Shown here: positions 21,643 through 33,600 of the stretch, one piece after another
Position numbering within the stretch: the stretch's first letter is position 1
Layout of the letters: the number at the start of each line of letters is the position of its first letter
Origin: Anarhynchus alexandrinus
Lineage: Eukaryota; Chordata; Aves; Charadriiformes; Charadriidae
Assembly: GCA_008711295.1 (NCBI GenBank)
Contig: VUYV01000046.1
Span: forward strand, 1,515,384-1,579,383
Reading direction: 5' to 3'
DNA: 64,000 nt
Notes under the pieces: model-generated
What the model was told of the DNA's origin: nothing
Databases searched by the model: none
The model's input: only the letters and a program-made list of their open reading frames with translations
Program-made: the position numbers and the translations under genes

Positions 21643-21903
21643 TGTAGCAAAAGGATGAGCCGCAACAAACACAAGCTGCAGCAAGTGAAATTCCCATTAG
21701 GTACCAGGGAAAAATGAATCACAATGAGAATGGTCAAACCCTGGAACAGGTTGCCCCAGTACTAACCTTGAAATAATCAAAGCCTGACTGGAAAAGCTCT
21801 TTAGCAGCTTGATCTAACTTTGAAGTTGGCTCTGCTTTATTCAGAGGTTAGATGATCAAGTTCCACTTCCAACCTAAATTATTTTGTTATTTTATGATTC
21901 CCT
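21643..21903 (+). mobile_element. CR1 LINE 3' fragment (old, decayed)
   Basis: The order of words is that of a CR1 3' end: AAACACAAGCTGCAGCAAGT, GGTCAAACCCTGGAACAGGT, AGCCTGACTGGAAAAGCTCT, TTGATCTAACTTTGAAGTTG, then GGTTAGATGATCAAGTTCCA and CCAACCTAAATTATTTTG with a decayed octamer tail TTATTTTATGATTC. It is more diverged than the other plus-strand copies. Confidence 0.87.
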
Positions 21904-22257
21904 GACACATGCACTTCAAGAAGCCTCCTTTTTCCTGTTGCACTGTACATTCACCCTAGTCTGCATTTAAGGTAAACGAAATGATGCTCTTTCTGTTGCA
22001 TCCTTTTGCAGATCATTCTGCAATTTCATAGATTTTGCTTATAGTGAATAGGTAAGCCAAATTTCCCCACTGCTCCTTTCTCCTCAGTTTTAGTATGACC
22101 CTTGGCTGACACATTACAGTACACTTGACTGAGCTCTGTATTTACTGTTTACTTCAGTAATTGGAGACCTTTGATACCACCGCAGCCAGATAACGAGACA
22201 CCTCTTCAGATAAAATATGTAGCCCAAACATCATTAGCCAATTGCAAAAATATAACA
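21904..22257. other. Non-coding spacer between CR1 pieces
   Basis: No feature is visible between a plus-strand and a minus-strand CR1 remnant. There is no open frame of note. Confidence 0.5.
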
Positions 22258-22345
22258 GGATCATATGAAAATTCACCTTGGAAGGGACATCAGGAGATCA
22301 TCTAGTCCAGCCTTGTGCCCAAAACAGGATGTGAGGGAAGCTCAT
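22258..22345 (-). mobile_element. CR1 LINE 3' tail, inverted remnant
   Basis: The plus strand reads AGGATCATATGAAAATTCAC, CTTGGAAGGGACATCAGGAG and ATCATCTAGTCCAGCC. This is the reverse complement of a CR1 3' end ('ggttggactagatgatctcctgaggtcccttccaa'). Only the last 90 bases or so survive. Confidence 0.8.
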
Positions 22346-23224
22346 TTGTACAGATTTATTGATTCAGGGAAGGATGTGAGTATCCTAGAAGAGTCAGAGG
22401 TCCTAAAATTTAACAGGCATTGGATTGCCTTCTCTAATAACAGTGAATATATACATAGTAATCTTTTGTTGTTATTATTATTAGTAGTAGTATGCATTGA
22501 AGTCCTAACACTTCAAAAGTTATCTCCTTATTAAAAACTAGATGGAGAAAAAAGACAAAATGGAGATTAAAAGGAGTATATTAGATTCATTATTTTACAA
22601 ACTGATAAATTGTTTTTTCATAACATAAACATGACATTTCTGAAGGATGCATGCTGATCACACAGCTGGAAAACACTCACACGCTCCTCAATCCCAGACC
22701 AGTTCCTATAGGTAAGATCACTCTTCTCTCTAACGAGAAGAGCATTCGCAAAAGCTTAGGATCCTTCAGCAAGGAAGACGATATTGCCTGTGACTTGGGA
22801 AAGAAATTGAGATCTCTTTTTTTCCCTGTCTGCGTGTGGTAAACCTGAAGCTTATTCTTTAAACGGGTCATAACCATGAATGTCTGTTTTTTCCCATTTT
22901 CAAGTTGGGCCAATATTTCAAGTGGCCATTCTAATGAATGTACAACGTACTACTTCTCCAAACACAGCAGGCATCAGTGTCTTTGCTCAGTTCATAATCT
23001 CTTTGCAACCAGTGCAACACTGCATCTCTCCTTGTTTCTCGCAGGGTCACACTGTCACTATCTCTCTTGCTTTCCCTTTTTCCCCAGCCCTTCCATGTGA
23101 TTGCCACCCTGTGACTGCTTCCGTTAGCAGAGGTCTTGTGCAGTCCCTCTCCCATCGGTCCCTTGTGAAACAGCCACTGACTTGTGCTTTGAACGGTGAC
23201 TCTGATCACTGAGCTTCTTTGCTT
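22346..23224. other. Unique non-coding sequence
   Basis: No gene or repeat family was found. A short TTGTTGTTATTATTATTAG tract lies at about 22,466-22,486. Frames near 22,876-23,227 on both strands are short and unassignable. Confidence 0.5.
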
Positions 23225-23468
23225 CATAGAATCATAGAATCATAGAATGGTTTAGGTTGGAAAGGACCTTGAAGATCATCGAGTTCCAACCCCCCTGCCA
23301 TAGGCAGGGACACCTCCCACTAGACCAGGTTGCCCAAGGCCACGTCCAACCTGGCCTTGAACACCTCCAGGGATGGGGCCTCAACAACCTCTCTGGGCAA
23401 CCTGTTCCAGTGCCTCACCACCCTCAAAGTGAAAAACTTCTTCCTAATGTTCAATCTAAACCTGCCCT
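23225..23468 (-). mobile_element. CR1 LINE 3' end (young copy) cut by an N
   Basis: This minus-strand CR1 starts with three perfect CATAGAAT octamers at 23,225-23,248 and runs into the end of ORF2. It is a near twin of the copy at 10,292-10,552. The match to CR1 stops exactly at the single N at 23,469, after CTAAACCTGCCCT. The next bases (GTTAATCCTGGAAG) do not belong to the element. The break is therefore most likely an unresolved assembly gap inside a longer CR1, not the natural 5' truncation. Confidence 0.93.
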
Positions 23469-23469
23469 N
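23469..23469. other. Single ambiguous base / probable gap
   Basis: This N coincides with the abrupt end of the CR1 match. Single N characters in a draft assembly often mark joins of unknown length, and the missing sequence here is probably the remainder of the CR1. Confidence 0.7.
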
Positions 23470-24889
23470 GTTAATCCTGGAAGAAAGCTGGTTGTGATGC
23501 TCACCATCTTCCCAGTGGTTCTATCTAAGGGTTGACACAGAGGACTGTGAATACTCTCTGTTGGAAGGGGATCCTAAAAGAAATGATGGCATTGATTATA
23601 GTGAATAGTTTAAGTATAATCTGAGCCTTCCTTCCCGGAGAGGGAGGCAGTAGTTGGGCTCTCACGTCCTACTAGCCTTCTAACCCAACACAGGAAGGGG
23701 TAAAGGATCCCCATGGGTATAACGCTCAGGGAGTACAAAGCAGATTCTTGGCCTGCAGAGTAACCCCTCAGAAAAGTGAGACAGAAACCCACTTGGCACA
23801 GTCCCGTCTCCCAATACAGGAACAACGCCTTCCTCTGTAGTGCAAAAAACACACAGCTTGTGCGGTGGGTAGTGATCCGTGACACTGGGAATGTCTGGGT
23901 TCTACAAATCATTTGGCTGACACCACTTTAGTTGTTGAGAAGAAATTTAGAAAGAGCATGAGTCTTGTTCCAACTCCAGGAAAGGCATTTGTAGTTTCAG
24001 CTGACATCCACTGGGACCTAGCCAGATCCTGAGACTGGGTGTGTTTTAGCAAAAAGCACGACTGAAAGTGTTTGGATAGACCGGTCCTGTTTGAACACTG
24101 ACCACCCTCCAGGAGTACCCCAAACACCAGACAGCACCAACTGTTCAGTAACTATTTAGGAAAAGAAATGCTTTCAACAAGCACTTACTCTGTAGCAACA
24201 GATGGCTTGAGGCTGCCGTGAGTAAGAATTCCTAATGAGGTCCTTCTAGTGGAGCTCCTGCAAAGGGCAGAGGAGGGAGAGAAATGTGCCCTAGATTCAC
24301 AAAAGTGCTCATCTGCACTCATGCTGTCCTTCTCTGATCAGCTGTAAGGGAAGAAGCAGAATCTCACTGCCTCCTTGCAGAGATTAACCTCAGTCAGCAA
24401 AGTCAAGCCAACGAGAGATACAAAACCAAGCAAACAGTTTTAAAAGAAGACATGAGCTGTAAGGTGGATTGTTTTCAAGGTTCATTGTCAGTAAATTTTT
24501 ATGGCATGTGGAGACCTGGGATGGAGCTTTCATATTTGCGAAAGCAATGACGTGTGAGTGGAGTGCTGTGCAGAGAGAGTGAGGCGGAGAGACCCCTTTG
24601 CCATCTCTGCTGCAAAATCTCAGAAAATCAATACTAATAATATTAACACGCAGGGAGGCTGAAATAAAGTGTATGCACCAGGGCTGTGGTATTTAAATAT
24701 GGTCTTTTCAGTGAGCAGTGAACAATAACGAGGCATGACAGGGAGAGTAGTTCTCAGATCCAGAATTAATGAGGAACTTAGACCCCCGAAGTTACTTTCT
24801 GTGATATCTAATTTTCACTCTTCTGGCTCTAAAAGTAGAACTGAGATGTCCTGCGTGAGATTTCTGGGTGTCCTATATTATGTACACAG
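23470..24889. other. Unique non-coding sequence
   Basis: No gene or repeat was recognised between the N at 23,469 and the CR1 fragment near 24.9 kb. Open frames are short and unassignable. Confidence 0.5.
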
Positions 24890-25710
24890 AACAAAATTGG
24901 GAGGTGTATTTGGGAGACCAGAGGGTTGTGCTGCCTTTCAGAGGGACCTCAACAGGCTGGAGAAATGAGATGACAGAACTTCATGAAGTTCAACAAACGG
25001 AAATTCCAAGTCCTACCCCTGGGAAGGAATAACCCCAGGCACCAGTAAAGGCTGGAGAGCAAGTGGCTGGAAAGCAGCTTTGCAGAAAGACATAGAGGTC
25101 CTGGTGGACAGCAGGTTGCACACGAGCTGGCAATGTGGCCTTGTAGCAAAAAAAAAGGCCAACAGCCTTCTGGGCTATATTAGGCAGAGTATTGCCAGTA
25201 GATAAAGGGAGGTGATCCTTCACCTCTATTCAGTGCTGATGAGACCCATCAGGAGCGCTGTGTCTGGTGCTGGGCTCCTCAGTCCAAGAGAGACATGGGC
25301 GTTCTGGAGTAAGTCCACTGAAGTGCCACGAAGATGGTTCAGGTATTGGAGCATCTGACACACAAGGAGAGGCGGAGAGCTGAAACTATTTAGCCTCGAG
25401 AAGAGAAGGTTCAGGGGGATCTTATCCATGTGTATAAATATCTGATGGGGTGAAGTAAAGAAGACGGAGCCATCTTGTGATATCCAAGATGTTCTCAGTG
25501 GTGCCCAGGGACAGTTCAAAAGGAAATGACAGAAATTGAAATAGAGGAAATTCCATTTAAATGTAAGAGAAAACACTCCTGTTGGAGGGGGGGAGATTGG
25601 GATGGTGGGGGGAAAGACTGGTGACCCAGACAGTTTGTGGAGTCTCCATCCTTGGAGGTATTCAAAACCTGAATGGACATGTCCCTGAACAAACTCCTGT
25701 AGCTGATGCA
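24890..25710 (+). mobile_element. CR1 LINE fragment (older subfamily), copy A
   Basis: The segment follows CR1 ORF2 and 3' UTR order: GAGGGACCTCAACAGGCTGG, TTCATGAAGTTCAACAAACG, GGTGGACAGCAGGTTGCACA, GGAGGTGATCCTTCACCTCT, AGATGGTTCAGGTATTGGAG, AGAAGAGAAGGTTCAGGGGG, and CTTGGAGGTATTCAAAACCT near the end. Many frame breaks show that it is dead. Its left part (before 24,913) is single copy, while everything from 24,913 on recurs at 29,833. At 25,117-25,136 it keeps 20 bases that the second copy lacks. These 20 bases fit the CR1 pattern also seen at 12,820-12,840, so this is the ancestral state. Confidence 0.9.
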
Positions 25711-28700
25711 CGGTCCTATTGACAAATTAAACAAATAAGTTTTTGAAAATGGGGAAGGACAGTAAAGTCCAAGACTTTAGAGAATAAAGATTTTTTAAAA
25801 GAAGTGAGATATAACAAAGTATCCATTGGCAAATTTTGTGCCAAAGAAGGAGGAATGCCCAGAGCCAGTAATGGGCTGCTCTGTACTCAGTGTTCAAAGA
25901 ACTGAACGTCTCTGCCCAGTTAGACTGAGTCAGGCTGAATCTTTCTTCAAACCCATTTTTTCCTAATGGCATTCTCATATTTGCCATAAAGAACCTCACC
26001 AGCTGGGGTGCCGTATGATTAGGGGTAGGGTGGGACTAGCATGGTTCTGCTGATGTTTCCCTCAAAACCAGAATTCATGGATCATTTAACCACAAATTCC
26101 TTAACAGCCCGGTATAGTCTTGATCAAAATCCAACAGTAGGCCACATGCATCAGTATCATTTATTTAGCTGAATAAAATGTGGAATCTGAAGATTAATAA
26201 AGAGGCTTCACTCTGGCATTTGACTATAGCCGTTGCAGGAAGGATGATAATTTTCTTTTACAGTGACTTAATAATTTATCCCCTGACCACAGGAATATTC
26301 ATTAAATGTCTTTATTGACCATCTGGGCAAACAGAAATTGCACCAGGCTACATCCAAAAGACATTACTCTTTCGAATGCTAGCGGGGCCAGGCCATGGCG
26401 TGGGGATAGGATGCTGCAACACTTTTCTTGATTGAGTAGGAAATCTTTGGATCTGAAGAAACTGCAAACTTAAATTGCAAAAGAGTGAAGGGCTCTGTGC
26501 ACGGGTTGCCTTTTGTGAGGCAGCCAGATGGTGAATGGGTTGTGCGAGTCCTTGAATAAGAAGGCTGAGAAGCATCTTTCAGCTTATTAGCTGAATCACT
26601 GAGTGTGAAAGAAACTTTGAAACCTGCTAGACTAGAAAGTAGCATATTTATAGAAATGTCTCTGTGAACTGTATTATCTATTCCTGCACTGTGTACTCTA
26701 TCTGGTATTACTACTATTTGCTCTTACCTTAGCCCAGCTTGAAATAAAATGATTGAGAGATAATGGGCTAATACTACCTCTTGTCATCCTTTTGGCATGC
26801 CAGTCCTTAAAATGAAGTCGCTGAGATACTCCAACAGCGCTCAATTCCCAGAAAATCCCAAGAGAATGGGAATGTGTGTCCCCTCACACCCCCCAGGATG
26901 CCCAGCAGCACGGTACTTGGGAGCAAGGAGAATCTTTTCATGGCCATTATTAAGCCAGAAGGTCTCAGACGTGCAGCAGGCCCAGGAGCTTTGTGCCGAG
27001 ACCACAGAGTTTGCAAGGACTCTAAGGTAACAGTGCAGAGACATAGACAACAGGCTGATATGGCAGGAACAGACTCCTTCCACTAAGACTGTGTCCTGAG
27101 AAGATGGTCCTCTCCCTGGAAGAAGTGCTTGGCCCAGAGCCCAGATGCTTGGGTTACGGGTGTAGCCCATGAATAGTCTGGGTTTGGGGACGCTACAGTT
27201 CATCTATTTCAATTTGCCTGAGAACCAGCATCAGTGAGTGCAGCACCTGCCACAGAGACAGTCCTGCTTTTTTCATAATGCAGTTTTGTAGCAGATATTG
27301 TTACCAGTACAACAAAAGGAGCCGGGCTTATTGGGCCTGATGATAGAGGTATACGCTGCTGGGTTTTTAGATCTTTCCCTGAGTGTCTCAGTACTTTTCT
27401 TGATACCAAGGTTATGAAGGTTAGTGGTAGTGTGAGAAACAGTTACATCCTTAATCAATCAAAGCCTATTCAGTGAGAAACAGATCAGTGTAACGGAGAG
27501 GATTAGTCCTAGCAAAGGTCCACACAACTGCAGAATAGTAAAACGAATTCCCATCGTCCTCAAGGGATGTGCAGCTAACTATCCCTGTAGCCAGCCAAGT
27601 GTCCTGGCAGAGAGATTAATTCACTTGAGTGATATCCCCAGGGAAACAGAGCACCTGAGATGTTAAGAACTGGATGGGGTACTGTCTCTGTCTCTCCTTA
27701 CACAGGGAGTGGTGGGTGAGAGTCAGCGCACAAGGTGATGGGCAGGGGTGTGGGGTGAGTGTGTGGGGTGTGAGACAAGGGAGGGATGTACCAGCACCCA
27801 CAGAACATCCCCTTACTGGGAGATCTGTCTGCCAGGGTGGGGGCCAGCTCAATGCCAGTGCAGCTGAGGGGGGCCCTTCCCATGGGGAGACACTGTCAGG
27901 GAGTTCCTTGGTGGACAACCCAGCCTTGCTGTGCACTGCTGGGATGGAGGGAGAAGGAACAAGGTAGAGGAGCCCTTCGTGCAGCCCCTGGCACAGCAGC
28001 GTCCTGGTTCTACAAACACAAACCCGAGCTGGAAATCCAAATGCTGTTTTCTAAAGAGTAACGTCTAGTGATGTTCCCAGTGTCTGTCACAAGACAGACA
28101 CACAGACATACAGTCCATACCAGACATTGAGGAGGGTGCAGTATAGGTCAATGGCAGTAAGAAGGCCAGAAGGAGCAGTGAGAAGACACAGCAGGATGGC
28201 CGAGGGGGACTGGCATCAAACAGGGAGCTGGGGACACCTTGTGAGGCACCATTTATCATTGCAAAGTCTTTGTCTCAAGCGTTTTTTTCATGTGTGGTAT
28301 CAATTAATACTTATCTATGCCCTCTAGCAAGATGGTTTGTGCTCTTCTCCCAACTCCTACAGGCCAACTGCTCTCAAAGTCACCGCTTTCCCCACTGAGT
28401 TGCTGCTGACTTGGAGGAGTGTAATCAGTATATCACATATACCCTGTGTAAATGTTTTTAATCAGGTCTATCTTGTGGCCAGATCTTGGTATGGGTGGGA
28501 TTTGGGGGTGGGGGATTATGGTGTTTCAGCACAGCAGTATGTTATAATGCCGTGGTATAATGCATGATTGATTGGGGTGGTGGGTCATTGCATTACTGCT
28601 CTCTTCTGCCAGGTGAACACCACTTAGGGCTGGAATACGAGGTTTATAAACAGGAATTGAGAACTGTTATGAAAGTAGGAGTGACCTGATTACTGCAGAC

Positions 28701-29831
28701 AATTATTACTTTTTGGGGTTTTTTTTTTTGAGATTTGTTCACTTAAAAGCAGTCCTGATGTTTAAAATCAACACAAAAGCTACTGCTTTGTGGAAAAAGG
28801 TTAGAAAAAATAAACGAGTTGAAAACTCAGAATTAAGAGACTAAATCTCTCCCTTGCAGGCATCCCCTGAAACCACATGGGATCCTGGGCTTTTGGTTTT
28901 GAATGTCTGTACTCTGCTGAAGACAAAAGACAAAGCCAGACCTCCTGGGCTTTGGGCAATGTTTGTGTTCCCTCGTACCTAACCCAACACTGCTGAGCAA
29001 AGGGTCTCCATACATCCTAAATACTAGCTTCAGATTCAACAGATAGAGGCATACCTCGATGCCAGGAAACTTCCAAGTCACAAATTCTAGGTCTGACATG
29101 ATTTTTGTAGGTCTCTATATGTACTAAGACCTTCTGATCTCACCCTTGGTTTCAATTCACCATCATCCATGCAAACAGCACAGGAGATTCAACAGTCTGC
29201 TCCCTGAGGTCAGGTCTGGTTCCAGACTTCTGAATCTCAGGGTTGGCAGTATGGGACAGTATCTCTTCTCAATTTTCCCACCTTGTTATGCAGTACCAAG
29301 AGGGTTTGGAGAGGTATTTGACCTTCAGTGCTTGTCTTGCCAACCTACTGGAGCAACTGATGTTTAGCTGCCCGAGAGGAGTGAAACGCAAAACTCAAAA
29401 TCATTAAAGCAATTTAGTTTAAAAATTCAAGCAGCAATGTAAACAAGGATGAACAAAAGCCAAGACCTCACATCCAAAGCCAGCTTTTGGTTGTCTGGGA
29501 ATGCAGAAGGCTATGTTTGATCTTCCTCCCTCAGTGAGTGTTTTCAGGGCAGGGCTGGGCTTTCTGCGTCAAAAGCATTTTTTTACACAGCCAGGACATG
29601 GTATAGTTCTTTAAATGCAGTACAGCTTGTCCAAGGAGTCATCAGTACCATGTCTCTCACTCAGACTTGTGCATTTGCAACTTGTTTATCTCCCTTCCGC
29701 AAGATAGATATTAGGCTTTTGCAACAGGAGGTGGGTAAATTTCTCCCAAAGAGCCAAACTCAGCTCTGGAAAAATGGGATTGCAGCAACATCCCTGCATG
29801 GGGCTGACAGGGGGGAACAGGACACGTCTGA
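24913..29831 (+). repeat. 4.9-kb tandem duplication, copy A
   Basis: This 4,919-base segment is repeated immediately downstream (29,833-34,731) in the same orientation, separated by one N. By eye I found only four substitutions (25,884 T/C; 26,240 A/G; 27,355 G/A; 28,625 T/C) and one indel (25,117-25,136 absent from copy B). It holds the larger part of a CR1 fragment and about 4.1 kb of otherwise unique non-coding DNA. Such similarity means a very recent duplication or, more likely, two haplotypes laid end to end. Confidence 0.97.
25711..29831. other. Unique-type non-coding part of copy A
   Basis: No gene or named repeat was found after the CR1. Open frames reach 120 codons (26,841-27,203, minus) and 106 codons (27,616-27,936, minus), but they overlap frames on the opposite strand and have no known domain. 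A T-run lies at about 28,720-28,729 and GT/GGGGTG-rich words near 27,742-27,772. Each feature recurs 4,900 bases downstream. Confidence 0.55.
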
Positions 29832-29832
29832 N
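29832..29832. other. Single N at the duplication junction
   Basis: The N separates the end of copy A (CAGGACACGTCTGA) from the start of copy B (GGAGACCAGAGGG). Its position exactly at the boundary suggests a scaffolding join between two overlapping contigs. Confidence 0.8.
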
Positions 29833-30610
29833 GGAGACCAGAGGGTTGTGCTGCCTTTCAGAGGGACCTCAACAGGCTGGAGAAATGAGATGACAGAACT
29901 TCATGAAGTTCAACAAACGGAAATTCCAAGTCCTACCCCTGGGAAGGAATAACCCCAGGCACCAGTAAAGGCTGGAGAGCAAGTGGCTGGAAAGCAGCTT
30001 TGCAGAAAGACATAGAGGTCCTGGTGGACAGCAGGTGGCCTTGTAGCAAAAAAAAAGGCCAACAGCCTTCTGGGCTATATTAGGCAGAGTATTGCCAGTA
30101 GATAAAGGGAGGTGATCCTTCACCTCTATTCAGTGCTGATGAGACCCATCAGGAGCGCTGTGTCTGGTGCTGGGCTCCTCAGTCCAAGAGAGACATGGGC
30201 GTTCTGGAGTAAGTCCACTGAAGTGCCACGAAGATGGTTCAGGTATTGGAGCATCTGACACACAAGGAGAGGCGGAGAGCTGAAACTATTTAGCCTCGAG
30301 AAGAGAAGGTTCAGGGGGATCTTATCCATGTGTATAAATATCTGATGGGGTGAAGTAAAGAAGACGGAGCCATCTTGTGATATCCAAGATGTTCTCAGTG
30401 GTGCCCAGGGACAGTTCAAAAGGAAATGACAGAAATTGAAATAGAGGAAATTCCATTTAAATGTAAGAGAAAACACTCCTGTTGGAGGGGGGGAGATTGG
30501 GATGGTGGGGGGAAAGACTGGTGACCCAGACAGTTTGTGGAGTCTCCATCCTTGGAGGTATTCAAAACCTGAATGGACATGTCCCTGAACAAACTCCTGT
30601 AGCTGATGCA
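29833..30610 (+). mobile_element. CR1 LINE fragment, copy B
   Basis: This is the second occurrence of the older-subfamily CR1 seen at 24,913-25,710. It lacks its first 20 or so bases because copy B starts inside the element. It also lacks the 20 bases that copy A has at 25,117-25,136. It is inactive, with the same frame breaks as copy A. Confidence 0.9.
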
Positions 30611-33600
30611 CGGTCCTATTGACAAATTAAACAAATAAGTTTTTGAAAATGGGGAAGGACAGTAAAGTCCAAGACTTTAGAGAATAAAGATTTTTTAAAA
30701 GAAGTGAGATATAACAAAGTATCCATTGGCAAATTTTGTGCCAAAGAAGGAGGAATGCCCAGAGCCAGTAATGGGCTGCTCTGCACTCAGTGTTCAAAGA
30801 ACTGAACGTCTCTGCCCAGTTAGACTGAGTCAGGCTGAATCTTTCTTCAAACCCATTTTTTCCTAATGGCATTCTCATATTTGCCATAAAGAACCTCACC
30901 AGCTGGGGTGCCGTATGATTAGGGGTAGGGTGGGACTAGCATGGTTCTGCTGATGTTTCCCTCAAAACCAGAATTCATGGATCATTTAACCACAAATTCC
31001 TTAACAGCCCGGTATAGTCTTGATCAAAATCCAACAGTAGGCCACATGCATCAGTATCATTTATTTAGCTGAATAAAATGTGGAATCTGAAGATTAATAA
31101 AGAGGCTTCACTCTGGCATTTGACTATAGCCGTTGCAGGGAGGATGATAATTTTCTTTTACAGTGACTTAATAATTTATCCCCTGACCACAGGAATATTC
31201 ATTAAATGTCTTTATTGACCATCTGGGCAAACAGAAATTGCACCAGGCTACATCCAAAAGACATTACTCTTTCGAATGCTAGCGGGGCCAGGCCATGGCG
31301 TGGGGATAGGATGCTGCAACACTTTTCTTGATTGAGTAGGAAATCTTTGGATCTGAAGAAACTGCAAACTTAAATTGCAAAAGAGTGAAGGGCTCTGTGC
31401 ACGGGTTGCCTTTTGTGAGGCAGCCAGATGGTGAATGGGTTGTGCGAGTCCTTGAATAAGAAGGCTGAGAAGCATCTTTCAGCTTATTAGCTGAATCACT
31501 GAGTGTGAAAGAAACTTTGAAACCTGCTAGACTAGAAAGTAGCATATTTATAGAAATGTCTCTGTGAACTGTATTATCTATTCCTGCACTGTGTACTCTA
31601 TCTGGTATTACTACTATTTGCTCTTACCTTAGCCCAGCTTGAAATAAAATGATTGAGAGATAATGGGCTAATACTACCTCTTGTCATCCTTTTGGCATGC
31701 CAGTCCTTAAAATGAAGTCGCTGAGATACTCCAACAGCGCTCAATTCCCAGAAAATCCCAAGAGAATGGGAATGTGTGTCCCCTCACACCCCCCAGGATG
31801 CCCAGCAGCACGGTACTTGGGAGCAAGGAGAATCTTTTCATGGCCATTATTAAGCCAGAAGGTCTCAGACGTGCAGCAGGCCCAGGAGCTTTGTGCCGAG
31901 ACCACAGAGTTTGCAAGGACTCTAAGGTAACAGTGCAGAGACATAGACAACAGGCTGATATGGCAGGAACAGACTCCTTCCACTAAGACTGTGTCCTGAG
32001 AAGATGGTCCTCTCCCTGGAAGAAGTGCTTGGCCCAGAGCCCAGATGCTTGGGTTACGGGTGTAGCCCATGAATAGTCTGGGTTTGGGGACGCTACAGTT
32101 CATCTATTTCAATTTGCCTGAGAACCAGCATCAGTGAGTGCAGCACCTGCCACAGAGACAGTCCTGCTTTTTTCATAATGCAGTTTTGTAGCAGATATTG
32201 TTACCAGTACAACAAAAGGAGCCGGGCTTATTGGGCCTGATGATAGAGGTATACACTGCTGGGTTTTTAGATCTTTCCCTGAGTGTCTCAGTACTTTTCT
32301 TGATACCAAGGTTATGAAGGTTAGTGGTAGTGTGAGAAACAGTTACATCCTTAATCAATCAAAGCCTATTCAGTGAGAAACAGATCAGTGTAACGGAGAG
32401 GATTAGTCCTAGCAAAGGTCCACACAACTGCAGAATAGTAAAACGAATTCCCATCGTCCTCAAGGGATGTGCAGCTAACTATCCCTGTAGCCAGCCAAGT
32501 GTCCTGGCAGAGAGATTAATTCACTTGAGTGATATCCCCAGGGAAACAGAGCACCTGAGATGTTAAGAACTGGATGGGGTACTGTCTCTGTCTCTCCTTA
32601 CACAGGGAGTGGTGGGTGAGAGTCAGCGCACAAGGTGATGGGCAGGGGTGTGGGGTGAGTGTGTGGGGTGTGAGACAAGGGAGGGATGTACCAGCACCCA
32701 CAGAACATCCCCTTACTGGGAGATCTGTCTGCCAGGGTGGGGGCCAGCTCAATGCCAGTGCAGCTGAGGGGGGCCCTTCCCATGGGGAGACACTGTCAGG
32801 GAGTTCCTTGGTGGACAACCCAGCCTTGCTGTGCACTGCTGGGATGGAGGGAGAAGGAACAAGGTAGAGGAGCCCTTCGTGCAGCCCCTGGCACAGCAGC
32901 GTCCTGGTTCTACAAACACAAACCCGAGCTGGAAATCCAAATGCTGTTTTCTAAAGAGTAACGTCTAGTGATGTTCCCAGTGTCTGTCACAAGACAGACA
33001 CACAGACATACAGTCCATACCAGACATTGAGGAGGGTGCAGTATAGGTCAATGGCAGTAAGAAGGCCAGAAGGAGCAGTGAGAAGACACAGCAGGATGGC
33101 CGAGGGGGACTGGCATCAAACAGGGAGCTGGGGACACCTTGTGAGGCACCATTTATCATTGCAAAGTCTTTGTCTCAAGCGTTTTTTTCATGTGTGGTAT
33201 CAATTAATACTTATCTATGCCCTCTAGCAAGATGGTTTGTGCTCTTCTCCCAACTCCTACAGGCCAACTGCTCTCAAAGTCACCGCTTTCCCCACTGAGT
33301 TGCTGCTGACTTGGAGGAGTGTAATCAGTATATCACATATACCCTGTGTAAATGTTTTTAATCAGGTCTATCTTGTGGCCAGATCTTGGTATGGGTGGGA
33401 TTTGGGGGTGGGGGATTATGGTGTTTCAGCACAGCAGTATGTTATAATGCCGTGGTATAATGCATGATTGATTGGGGTGGTGGGTCATTGCATTACTGCT
33501 CTCTTCTGCCAGGTGAACACCACTCAGGGCTGGAATACGAGGTTTATAAACAGGAATTGAGAACTGTTATGAAAGTAGGAGTGACCTGATTACTGCAGAC

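Noticed and set aside
26841..27203. 120-codon minus-strand frame present again at 31,741-32,103
   Set aside because: Its repetition comes from the 4.9-kb duplication, not from selection, and it has no known domain.
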